Below are positions 1 to 5,514 of a stretch of DNA of 5,514 nucleotides, piece by piece (within the stretch, counting starts at the first letter, position 1; every line of letters starts with the position of its first letter). The DNA is from Oxalobacteraceae bacterium. GTDB lineage: Bacteria > Pseudomonadota > Gammaproteobacteria > Burkholderiales > Burkholderiaceae_D. The position numbers were made by a program, and so were the translations under genes. The notes beneath the pieces were generated by a model. It saw only the letters and a program-made list of their open reading frames with translations. It did no database searches and was not told where the DNA came from. The stretch is taken from NCBI GenBank assembly GCA_027485535.1, contig JAIXQV010000002.1, positions 1-5,514 on the forward strand, read 5' to 3'.

Positions 1-230
1 CCCGCCAACAAAGTAGCAAACAAGGAATGCGGACTCGCATTTGACTCGAACGCCTCGGGCAGCGAATGCAGCAGCGACGTCGCCAGCAGCAGCCCGACCG
101 ACAGACTGACCATGCGGTCCACCATCTTGGACAGCAAGCCATAAGACAAGAAGGCCGCAGCAGAAATACTGATCAGCCCGGCCAGGGTCGTAGCCAGCAG
201 AATCGATGACAGCGTGGGGTCGATTTGAAT
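1..230 (-). CDS. ZIP-family divalent metal transporter, N-terminal part (cut by left edge)
   Basis: The minus-strand frame encodes 76 residues before running off the window. It has a hydrophobic first segment (about residues 7-29), a short charged turn (SKMVDRM) and a second segment ending in LLATSLLHSLPEAFES. That second stretch, with His then Pro-Glu, is the typical early region of ZIP (ZupT-like) inner-membrane transporters, which usually carry zinc or other divalent metals into the cytoplasm. A further helix (HSLFATLLAG) is starting at the edge. The reading frame is open back to a TAG near 279-281, but that stretch contains no ATG, GTG or TTG codon. I placed the start at the ATT at 228-230 because it gives the N-terminus (M)QIDPTLSSILLAT, which fits the family in length. 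The start is therefore uncertain, and the gene could have lost its normal start. It lies downstream of polA on the same strand. The exact metal cannot be read from this fragment. Confidence 0.8.
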   Translation of the reverse strand, partial: MQIDPTLSSILLATTLAGLISISAAAFLSYGLLSKMVDRMVSLSVGLLLATSLLHSLPEAFESNASPHSLFATLLA

Positions 231-300
231 ATCCTCAGTTACCGTTACGGTGAGATTCGCCGTAGCGTTTGTACAAACCCGCTATTTTACGTGGGCTGAA

Positions 301-359
301 GCGCCATAGACTATTCGGAGCAATCCGCAGCATCCGAATACCGAGCCTACCAAAGGCGC
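301..359. repeat. Nested hairpin, TATTCGGA / TCCGAATA
   Basis: A perfect 8-base inverted repeat, TATTCGGA at 312-319 and TCCGAATA at 333-340, encloses a 13-base loop. It is framed by GCGCC at 301-305 and GGCGC at 355-359, which can also pair. It directly adjoins the larger inverted repeat at 363-460 and probably belongs to the same element. There is no T-run, so it is not a typical intrinsic terminator. Confidence 0.55.
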
Positions 360-362
360 CAA

Positions 363-460
363 GCCAGCCACATTCAGTCGCTGGCAAGGCGCGCCGACGA
401 AGACAGTACTGGTAGTACGACAAGGAGGCGCAACGAGGCCAGCGGCCGAATGTGGCTGGC
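363..460. repeat. Imperfect inverted repeat, 22-base arms with 54-base spacer
   Basis: The arm at 363-384 matches the reverse complement of 439-460 at 20 of 22 positions. Both arms contain GCCAGCCACATTC and end in CGCTGG on their inner side. The spacer has its own short hairpin GTACT-GGT-AGTAC near 406-418 and two GC-rich AAGG-containing blocks on either side of it. This two-level symmetry resembles REP/BIME or MITE-type elements. It sits directly after the polA stop codon, where it could protect the 3' end of the polA message, but this role is inferred. Confidence 0.75.
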
Positions 461-462
461 GT

Positions 463-3243
463 TTAGTGGGCCTGCTCCCAGTTGGGCCCAAATCCCAAAT
501 CCGCCACCAACGGTACCTTCAATTGCGCAACCCCGGCCATCAGCTGCGGCAGCGTTTGCTTGACCTGATCCAGCTCATCCTGTGGCACATCGAGTACGAG
601 TTCATCATGCACTTGCATCACCATGAGTGATTTCAGCTTCTCGCGGTCTAACCAATTTTGCACGGCGATCATCGCCAGCTTGATTAGATCTGCTGCTGTT
701 CCCTGCATGGGCGCATTAATCGCGGCGCGCTCAGCGGCCTGTCGGCGCGGCCCGTTGGGTGAATTAATCTCGGGCAGCCACAGCCGACGACCAAAGACAG
801 TTTCAACGAATCCATGCGACTTGGCTTGCTGCCGCAGGTCGTCCATGAAACGTTTTACGCCGGCGAAGCGGTTGAAGTATTTTTCCATGTACATCTGCGC
901 GGCGGCGCGCTCGATGCCCAGATTGCCCGCGAGACCGAAGGCGCTCATGCCATAGATCAGGCCAAAATTAATCACCTTTGCAGCGCGGCGCTGCTCGGCT
1001 TGAACCTCATCTAGGCTGATACCAAAAATCTCTGCGGCGGTGGCACGGTGAATATCATCGCCCGAGGCGAATGCGCGCAACATGGCGGGGTCTTCTGACA
1101 AATGCGCCATGATGCGTAATTCAATTTGCGAGTAATCAGCAGAGACAATCACATTGCCGGGCGAAGCAATGAAGGCTTCACGGATACGGCGCCCTTCGGC
1201 GGTACGCACCGGAATGTTTTGTAGATTCGGCTCGTTGGACGACAATCTTCCCGTCACCGCAATTGCCTGGCCGTAGTTGGTATGCACCCGACCCGTGGTC
1301 GGGTTGACCATTTTTGGAAGCTTGTCGGTGTAGGTCGATTTCAGCTTGGATAGACCGCGATACTCAAGCAGCAATTTGGGCAGCGGATAATCCTCTGCCA
1401 GTTTTTGCAATACCTCTTCATCCGTCGATGGTGCGCCACTCGCGGTTTTTTTGACGACGGGATGTTTCAGCTTCTCGAAAAAAATCTCACCGAGCTGCTT
1501 GGGCGAATTCAGATTGAAAGGCTGACCGGCCAGCTCATAAGCCTGCTGCTCCAGTTGCAGCAGCTTAGTGCCTAGCTCGTGAGATTGTGCTTGCAGACGT
1601 TGAACATCAATGAACACACCATTGCGCTCAATACGCTGTAGTACGCGCGCGGTTGGCAGCTCGATGGTTTCATAAATGAATCGTAGCCCGTCGATTTTTT
1701 CGATTTTTGGCCAAAGGGTTTGGTGTAGCTGAAAGGTGATGTCGGCATCTTCAGCGGCGTATTCGGTCGCGCGCTCTATGTCGACCTCATCAAAGCCAAT
1801 CTCAGAGGCACCCTTGCCACAGATCTCGACATAGCTGATGGTTTTTCGGTTCAGCCAACGCAGTGCGAGGCTATCCATATCATGGCTACGATGCGACTCC
1901 ACGACATACGATTCCAGCAGCGTATCGTGCGCAATACCCTGTACATGAATGCCGTAGTTCTGTAACACGTGGCAGTCATACTTCAGATGCTGCCCCAGCT
2001 TTGGCTTGCTCGCATCTTCCAGCCAGGGTTTGAGCTTAGCCAGCACCTGCTCACGTGATAACTGCGTTGGTGCGCCCGGGTAGCGATGCGCCACCGGAAT
2101 ATACGCCGCCACGCCCGCCTCACAGCAGAGCGAGATACCCACCAACTCGGCCCGCAGGGCATCGAGTGAGGTGGTTTCGGTATCCAGCGCGGTGAGTGCT
2201 GCCGCATTGATTTTTTCAATCCACTGATCCAACTGGGCCTCGGTAAAGACAGCCTCATAGTGTTTCTGCACAGGCGCTGCAGGTGCTGTCAATGCTGAAG
2301 GTGATTGATTGTCATCTGCACCGTGCGCTGTGAACAACGCGCCAGATTCACCATTGGCCGTTATTTCGCTACTGGCTGCAAGCGATGCATTCAATTCGCG
2401 CAGCCATGTCCGGAAACCCATTTTCTCGAAAAAAGCTTTCAGCGCTAATCTGTCTTCCGCACTTTGCTGCAACGAGGCCAGAATCGATTCATGATGCCCA
2501 GACAAATCACAGTCACACTTCACAGTGACCAATTGACGTGCAAGGGGTAACCAGTCCAGCGCCTTACGAAGATTGTCGCCGACCACGCCGCCAATCTCAT
2601 TGGCATGGGCGATTACACCATCCAAATTCTCGAACTGCGACAGCCATTTGACCGCCGTCTTAGGCCCCACCTTTTCAACGCCGGGGACGTTATCTACCGT
2701 ATCGCCAACCAAGGTGAGGTAATCAACAATACGCTCGGGAGGCACACCGAATTTACCAACCACACCGTTACGGTCCAAGGTCTCATTGCTCATGGTGTTG
2801 ACCAAGGTGACCTGATCATTCACCAGCTGCGCAAGGTCCTTATCGCCGGTGGAGATGATGGTTTTCAGGCCGAGCGCCGTTGCCTCGGTCGCCAGCGTGC
2901 CAATCACATCATCGGCTTCAATACCCTCGACCATCAGAATCGGCCAGCCAAGTGCCCTGACGACTTCATGAATCGGTTCTATTTGTCTCGCCAAGTCCTC
3001 GGGCATGGACGGCCGGTGCGCCTTGTACTCGGGGTACATGTCGTCGCGGAAGGTTTTACCCTTGGCATCAAACACGCAGGCGATGTGGTCAGCCGCATAG
3101 TCTTGGCGCAGCCGACGCAACATATTGATCATGCCGTAGATCGCACCCGTGGGTACGTCGTCTGCGTTGCGCAAATCCGGCATCGCATGGAAGGCCCGGT
3201 ACAGATAGCTTGAGCCATCCACCAACAACAAGGTCTTGTTCAT
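463..3243 (-). CDS. polA: DNA polymerase I
   Basis: DNA polymerase I fills gaps after Okazaki primer removal and during excision repair. The 926-residue product is almost the same length as the E. coli enzyme (928). Residues 1 to about 285 form the 5' nuclease, with LLLVDGSSYLYRAFHA, FDAKGKTFRDDMYPEYKAHR, IEADDVIG, STGDKD and the helix-hairpin-helix region PGVEKVGPKTA. A low-complexity linker covers about 286-328. The 3'-5' proofreading domain keeps its acidic residues: DTET at 354-357, KYD ending at D423, and Y495/D499 in YAAEDAD. The polymerase domain has motif A (SADYSQIELR, D703), the O-helix (RRAAKVINFGLIYG, with K756, F760, Y764) and motif C (QVHDELVLD, D880). All activities should therefore be intact. 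The frame is open to an ATG at 3273, but MNKTLLLVDGSS at 3243 is the family N-terminus, so I chose 3243. Neither start has a well-spaced Shine-Dalgarno. It is divergent from DUF2782 and may be co-transcribed with the downstream ZIP gene. Confidence 0.98.
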   Translation of the reverse strand: MNKTLLLVDGSSYLYRAFHAMPDLRNADDVPTGAIYGMINMLRRLRQDYAADHIACVFDAKGKTFRDDMYPEYKAHRPSMPEDLARQIEPIHEVVRALGWPILMVEGIEADDVIGTLATEATALGLKTIISTGDKDLAQLVNDQVTLVNTMSNETLDRNGVVGKFGVPPERIVDYLTLVGDTVDNVPGVEKVGPKTAVKWLSQFENLDGVIAHANEIGGVVGDNLRKALDWLPLARQLVTVKCDCDLSGHHESILASLQQSAEDRLALKAFFEKMGFRTWLRELNASLAASSEITANGESGALFTAHGADDNQSPSALTAPAAPVQKHYEAVFTEAQLDQWIEKINAAALTALDTETTSLDALRAELVGISLCCEAGVAAYIPVAHRYPGAPTQLSREQVLAKLKPWLEDASKPKLGQHLKYDCHVLQNYGIHVQGIAHDTLLESYVVESHRSHDMDSLALRWLNRKTISYVEICGKGASEIGFDEVDIERATEYAAEDADITFQLHQTLWPKIEKIDGLRFIYETIELPTARVLQRIERNGVFIDVQRLQAQSHELGTKLLQLEQQAYELAGQPFNLNSPKQLGEIFFEKLKHPVVKKTASGAPSTDEEVLQKLAEDYPLPKLLLEYRGLSKLKSTYTDKLPKMVNPTTGRVHTNYGQAIAVTGRLSSNEPNLQNIPVRTAEGRRIREAFIASPGNVIVSADYSQIELRIMAHLSEDPAMLRAFASGDDIHRATAAEIFGISLDEVQAEQRRAAKVINFGLIYGMSAFGLAGNLGIERAAAQMYMEKYFNRFAGVKRFMDDLRQQAKSHGFVETVFGRRLWLPEINSPNGPRRQAAERAAINAPMQGTAADLIKLAMIAVQNWLDREKLKSLMVMQVHDELVLDVPQDELDQVKQTLPQLMAGVAQLKVPLVADLGFGPNWEQAH

Positions 3244-3250
3244 CGTTTTG

Positions 3251-3259
3251 ATTATCGCA
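3251..3259 (-). promoter_or_regulatory. Possible extended -10 promoter for polA
   Basis: On the minus strand the sequence TGC-GATAAT lies here: a TGN extension followed by a hexamer matching TATAAT at five of six bases. No good -35 is visible at the usual spacing. Its hexamer ends seven bases before the chosen polA ATG (3243), so transcription from it would begin at or within a base or two of the start codon, giving a leaderless or nearly leaderless message. That would fit the absence of a well-placed Shine-Dalgarno. The match could be chance. Confidence 0.3.
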
Positions 3260-3281
3260 GAGTTCCCCGGCATGACTGGCC

Positions 3282-3334
3282 GGTTCGGACAGGTTCGGGG
3301 CGAGTTCAGGGCTGATTCGCGACGGGTTCAGGGC
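3282..3334. repeat. Degenerate 10-11-base tandem repeat array, GRTTC core
   Basis: Five consecutive units share the core GGTTC, GAGTTC or GATTC: GGTTCGGACA (3282), GGTTCGGGGC (3292), GAGTTCAGGGC (3302), TGATTCGCGAC (3313) and GGGTTCAGGGC (3324). The first two are 10 bases long and the last three 11. The third and fifth match at nine of eleven positions. It abuts a second array of the same period but different core. Function is unknown. Confidence 0.55.
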
Positions 3335-3340
3335 CAGATT

Positions 3341-3448
3341 GCGAATGGTCAGCGAATGGTCGGCGAGTGGTAAGCGGGTGGTCTGCGGGTGGTCTGCGGA
3401 TAGTAAACGGATAGCGCGGATGGTCGGCGGATAGTTAGCCGCTGGTTA
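3341..3448. repeat. Degenerate 11-base tandem repeat array, GCGRRTGGTNN
   Basis: About ten head-to-tail units are visible: GCGAATGGTCA (3341), GCGAATGGTCG (3352), GCGAGTGGTAA (3363), GCGGGTGGTCT (3374 and 3385, identical), GCGGATAGTAA (3396), a shortened ACGGATAG (3407), GCGGATGGTCG (3416), GCGGATAGTTA (3427) and a diverged GCCGCTGGTTA (3438). Neighbouring units tend to be the most alike, which fits stepwise duplication by slippage. The unit length is near one DNA helical turn, so a protein recognising it would find its sites on nearly the same face. No matching regulator is evident in the window. Confidence 0.8.
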
Positions 3449-3519
3449 AAGACCGCGTCACGGCCGGGGGCAGCCAGAATTGAAGCTTGCCCCAGGTCCG
3501 CGTTAGTCCGTAGATGGTT

Positions 3520-3528
3520 TGTTAGAAT
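3520..3528 (+). promoter_or_regulatory. Extended -10 promoter for the DUF2782-thrB unit
   Basis: TGT-TAGAAT is a TGN extension plus a hexamer matching TATAAT at five of six positions. The sequence at the -35 distance (GCGTTA at 3500-3505) is poor, as is common for extended -10 promoters. Transcription would begin near 3535, giving a leader of about 35 bases that contains a small GC hairpin and the GGGGA ribosome binding site at 3562-3566. Confidence 0.45.
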
Positions 3529-3568
3529 GAGTCACCGCGCCTGAATAGCGGCGCTCACTGCGGGGATC

Positions 3569-3907
3569 ATGATGAAATCGATAGCTGCCTTACTGCGTCA
3601 GTTCCGACTGCTCGGTGTTGGTGCTGTGTTATCAATTTTGTCTGCCAGTGCCTCGGCTGAGAACCTGCTGGACGACCCTTACGCCGGCAGTCTGATCCCA
3701 GACGGGCGGACCAAGATTACGCAAATCCGCGAACAAAACGCTGTCACCTCGGTTCGGGTTCAACGTGGCGACAATGTTTACCATGTCACGCCGGCTGAGC
3801 GCATCCCTTACTATCAAGAAGGCGGACGCGCAGCGACCTGGGAGATTATTCAATTCCGGTCCAAGCCCGTAGACGACAGCGGCGTCATGCCTCCACCCAA
3901 CCGATGA
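3569..3907 (+). CDS. DUF2782-family small exported protein
   Basis: The 112-residue product starts with a basic stretch (MMKSIAALLRQFR) and a hydrophobic core, and ends a likely signal peptide at ASASA|EN (cleavage after about residue 30), which points to the periplasm. The mature part has the DUF2782 pattern: a charged region TKITQIREQN, then VRVQRGDNVYHVTPAERIPYY and WEIIQF, followed by a short proline-rich tail. DUF2782 proteins are recalled as small proteins found between polA and thrB in betaproteobacteria; their function is not known. GGGGA at 3562-3566 is the ribosome binding site. It lies two bases from the first ATG (3569) and five from the second (3572), so translation may really start at 3572, one residue shorter. 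A terminator hairpin follows the stop codon by seven bases. The family call rests on the pattern and the gene order. Confidence 0.82.
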   Translation: MMKSIAALLRQFRLLGVGAVLSILSASASAENLLDDPYAGSLIPDGRTKITQIREQNAVTSVRVQRGDNVYHVTPAERIPYYQEGGRAATWEIIQFRSKPVDDSGVMPPPNR

Positions 3908-3914
3908 ATTCTGC

Positions 3915-3937
3915 GCCCGGCGCCGCCGGGCATTTTT
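3915..3937 (+). terminator. Intrinsic terminator between DUF2782 and thrB
   Basis: A perfect 7-base GC stem, GCCCGGC (3915-3921) and GCCGGGC (3925-3931), with a three-base loop is followed by A and TTTTT (3933-3937). This is the standard intrinsic terminator layout. The T-run is short, so termination may be partial. It ends nine bases before the thrB start, leaving little room for a separate thrB promoter, so some readthrough or a promoter inside the DUF2782 gene is likely. Confidence 0.75.
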
Positions 3938-3946
3938 ATACCCACT

Positions 3947-4903
3947 ATGGCAGTTTTCACCCCGGTCTCGCTAGACGAGATCATTCCCTGGGCAGCCCAG
4001 TTTCCGATCGGTACAGTGCGGTCGATTCAGGGCATTTCGTCTGGCATCGAGAACAGTAATTTTTTCCTGTTCACCGAGCGCGGCGAGTATGTACTCACGA
4101 TTTTCGAAAAACTCAGCTTCGAGCAGCTACCGTTTTACTTGAACCTGATGCGGCATCTGGCCGAGCGCGGTGTGTTAGTTCCAGCGCCCATTGCGAACAA
4201 CCAAGGCGCGATCCTGAACCGCTTACAAGATAAACCCGCTGCTATCGTCAGCCGACTGCATGGCGACTGGGTACCCGAACCACGGCCGGTTCATTGCGCT
4301 CATGTTGGCACCATGCTGGCGCGTATGCACCTGGCTGCGCAAGACTATCCGCTTTACCAGCCGAACCTGCGCGGCTTGAGCTGGTGGCGCGAAACAACAC
4401 CCGTCGTGCTGCCCTATCTGTCTGATGATAATCAGCAGCTGTTAGGTGCAGAAATGCAGTTTCAAGAAAGCTTCGCGGCATCGTCGATCTATCCGTCCTT
4501 ACCCAGCGGACCGATTCACGCAGATCTATTCCGCAATAACGTCATGTTCGATGGCGAACAACTGTCCGGCTTCTTCGATTTCTATTTTGCCGGCTGCGAT
4601 CTTTGGTTGTTTGATGTCGCGGTGACCGTCAACGATTGGTGCATCGATCTGGCATCAGGTGAGACTGATGCGGCTCGCGTGCGCGCGCTGCTCGATGCTT
4701 ATCACGCGGTTCGTCCTTTTACCGCGGAAGAACATAGCGCATGGCCTACTATGCTGCGTGCAGCGGCGTTGCGGTTCTGGATTTCCCGGCTCTATGATTT
4801 TTATCTGCCGCGCGAAGCCGAGATGCTGACGCCCCACGATCCGACGCATTTCGAGCGCATCCTCCGGCACCGAATCGCGCACCCTGTCGAAAGCCTGCCG
4901 TAA
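3947..4903 (+). CDS. thrB: Homoserine kinase, aminoglycoside-phosphotransferase-fold type
   Basis: Homoserine kinase phosphorylates L-homoserine with ATP to O-phosphohomoserine, the step before threonine synthase, in the cytoplasm. The 318-residue product belongs to the APH/choline-kinase-like ThrB type, not the GHMP-kinase type of E. coli. The visible parts are the family N-terminus MAVFTPVS, the nucleotide-binding loop ISSGIENSNFFLF (30-42), the strand YVLTIFEK with K55 as likely ATP-contacting lysine, and the catalytic loop HADLFRNN (H191, D193 as catalytic base, N198). Next come the metal-binding GFFDFYFAG with D211 and then DLWLFDVAVTVNDW (218-231). All key residues are present and the length is normal for the family. 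No convincing Shine-Dalgarno precedes ATG 3947, but the conserved N-terminus supports this start. Its stop TAA shares one base with the next start (TAATG), suggesting translational coupling. No other threonine genes are in the window. Confidence 0.95.
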   Translation: MAVFTPVSLDEIIPWAAQFPIGTVRSIQGISSGIENSNFFLFTERGEYVLTIFEKLSFEQLPFYLNLMRHLAERGVLVPAPIANNQGAILNRLQDKPAAIVSRLHGDWVPEPRPVHCAHVGTMLARMHLAAQDYPLYQPNLRGLSWWRETTPVVLPYLSDDNQQLLGAEMQFQESFAASSIYPSLPSGPIHADLFRNNVMFDGEQLSGFFDFYFAGCDLWLFDVAVTVNDWCIDLASGETDAARVRALLDAYHAVRPFTAEEHSAWPTMLRAAALRFWISRLYDFYLPREAEMLTPHDPTHFERILRHRIAHPVESLP

Positions 4904-5514
4904 TGGAAGCGATTACAGCTAAAGAAGGAATGGGCTGGATCCGGCAGGGCTTTGCCTTGTTCCGCCGCCAGCCCGCTGAATTATCGATGCTGTTCCTGCT
5001 GTACATGTTGCTGATGTTTTCGCTGTCATTAATCCCCGTGGTTGGACAGCTACTACCGCTCATGCTGGTACCGGCCTTTACCATGGCTTTTATGCAGGCC
5101 TGTGTCGAGATCGAGGCAGACCGCAAGGTCAAGCCCTCGCTACTACTCACTGCGTTTCGATCACCCGCCTTGGGTACCTTGCTCAGGCTAGGCGCGCTCT
5201 ACCTGCTAGCCGCAACCCTGGCCATCGCGGCCTCGTCGCTGATTGATGGCGGTCTTTTCTGGAAGCTGCTGTCTGGCCAGATCAAGCCGGATAATGAAAA
5301 GCAGATCACTGCCGATGACCTGCCATTGGCGATGCTGTTCTCTGCACTGGTTTATCTGCCCTTTGCGATGGGCTTTTGGCATGCCGCAGCGCTCGCCACC
5401 TGGCAACGCATGGGACTATTCAAAGCGATTTTTTACAGCTTCTTTGCCGTACGCCGCTGCGGCAAGGCCTTCCTTGCCTACTCCCTCGGCTGGGTCATGA
5501 TCGGTATTGCAGCA
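4903..5514 (+). CDS. BPSS1780-type multi-pass membrane protein (cut by right edge)
   Basis: The ATG overlaps the thrB stop codon by one base, and 204 codons run open to the window's end. The N-terminus GMGWIRQGFALFRRQPAE fits the family I recall as BPSS1780 membrane proteins, in which a short Trp- and Arg-rich amphipathic start precedes the helices. Hydrophobic segments are visible at about residues 28-45, 49-68, 91-113, 141-162 and 188-204 (still open), with polar loops such as EIEADRKVKPS and SGQIKPDNEKQITADD between them. It is therefore an inner-membrane protein with at least five segments. No enzymatic motif is seen and its function is unknown. An in-frame ATG at 4930 has AAGGA directly against it, too close to be a normal ribosome binding site, so the first ATG is preferred. 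The coupling with thrB may simply reflect operon order. Confidence 0.8.
   Translation, partial: MEAITAKEGMGWIRQGFALFRRQPAELSMLFLLYMLLMFSLSLIPVVGQLLPLMLVPAFTMAFMQACVEIEADRKVKPSLLLTAFRSPALGTLLRLGALYLLAATLAIAASSLIDGGLFWKLLSGQIKPDNEKQITADDLPLAMLFSALVYLPFAMGFWHAAALATWQRMGLFKAIFYSFFAVRRCGKAFLAYSLGWVMIGIAA

Larger units (their letters stand above)
231..462. other. polA-ZIP intergenic gap, probable small inserted repeat element
   Basis: These 232 bases lie between the polA stop and the ZIP gene, and most of them fold into nested inverted repeats (241-251, 301-359 and 363-460). The right-hand repeat arm ends two bases from the polA stop codon. That density of symmetry suggests a non-autonomous insertion of the REP or MITE kind, without a transposase. 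A 62-codon open frame on the minus strand (235-423, TTG start) runs through the element; I do not regard it as a proven gene. No T-run follows any of the hairpins, so no intrinsic terminator for polA is evident. I found no convincing target-site duplication, and the left boundary is a guess. Confidence 0.45.
3244..3568. other. Divergent intergenic region between polA and DUF2782
   Basis: This 325-base stretch has no supported gene. On the polA side it starts with the putative polA promoter. Then come two adjacent arrays of degenerate repeats of 10-11 bases (3282-3334 and 3341-3448). About 75 bases of unremarkable sequence follow, then an extended -10 promoter (3520-3528) and a short GC hairpin (GCGCC at 3537-3541, GGCGC at 3550-3554) in the leader of the DUF2782 gene. 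Because the repeat period is not a multiple of three, the arrays are unlikely to be coding. Confidence 0.7.

Noticed and set aside
235..423. Minus-strand 62-codon open frame through the intergenic repeats
   Set aside because: It begins with TTG without a ribosome binding site, lies over inverted repeats, and its protein shows no recognisable domain. It more likely reflects the repeat element than a gene.
363..460. Intrinsic terminator for polA
   Set aside because: The arms are separated by 54 bases and no T-run follows on the minus strand, so it does not have the usual terminator form.
2605..3213. A 202-codon open frame on the plus strand
   Set aside because: It lies fully antisense to the conserved 5' nuclease domain of polA, and its protein resembles no family I know. 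It is a codon-bias shadow.
463..3243. Loss of proofreading activity in polA
   Set aside because: The acidic residues of all three exonuclease motifs (DTET, KYD, YAAED) are in place, so the 3'-5' exonuclease looks active.
3282..3448. CRISPR array
   Set aside because: The units are only 10-11 bases, directly adjoining and degenerate, with no spacers and no cas genes nearby.
3569..3946. Threonine/isoleucine attenuator ahead of thrB
   Set aside because: The terminator is present, but the upstream reading frame is the DUF2782 protein, with no Thr or Ile run near its end, and no competing antiterminator hairpin was seen.

Overview
The window looks like an ordinary chromosomal segment of a betaproteobacterium. 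The main reasons are the gene order polA / DUF2782 / thrB / BPSS1780-type membrane protein, recalled from betaproteobacterial genomes, and the aminoglycoside-phosphotransferase-fold form of homoserine kinase. Base composition looks moderately GC-rich. Genus cannot be read from the sequence.

Layout from left to right. Positions 1-230 (minus strand) hold the N-terminal 76 residues of a ZIP-family metal transporter that runs off the left edge; its frame has no ATG, GTG or TTG start. Positions 231-462 are a 232-base gap packed with inverted repeats that begins 1-2 bases after the polA stop and looks like a small REP- or MITE-like insertion. Positions 463-3243 (minus strand) are polA, a full DNA polymerase I with all three enzymatic domains intact. 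Positions 3244-3568 separate the divergent polA and DUF2782 genes. This gap holds two adjacent arrays of degenerate repeats of about 11 bases and a likely extended -10 promoter for each side. Positions 3569-3907 (plus strand) encode a small exported DUF2782 protein, followed at once by an intrinsic terminator hairpin. Positions 3947-4903 are thrB. The thrB stop codon shares a base with the start of a multi-pass membrane protein gene that runs off the right edge.

The plus-strand genes are close enough to form one unit (DUF2782, thrB, membrane protein), but the hairpin and T-run before thrB should limit readthrough. The minus-strand genes polA and the ZIP transporter may share a transcript, since no intrinsic terminator was seen between them. 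I see no new defence or mobile system. The points most worth a second look are the missing start codon of the ZIP gene beside a repeat element, the 11-base repeat arrays, and the terminator nine bases ahead of a thrB that lacks a clear ribosome binding site.
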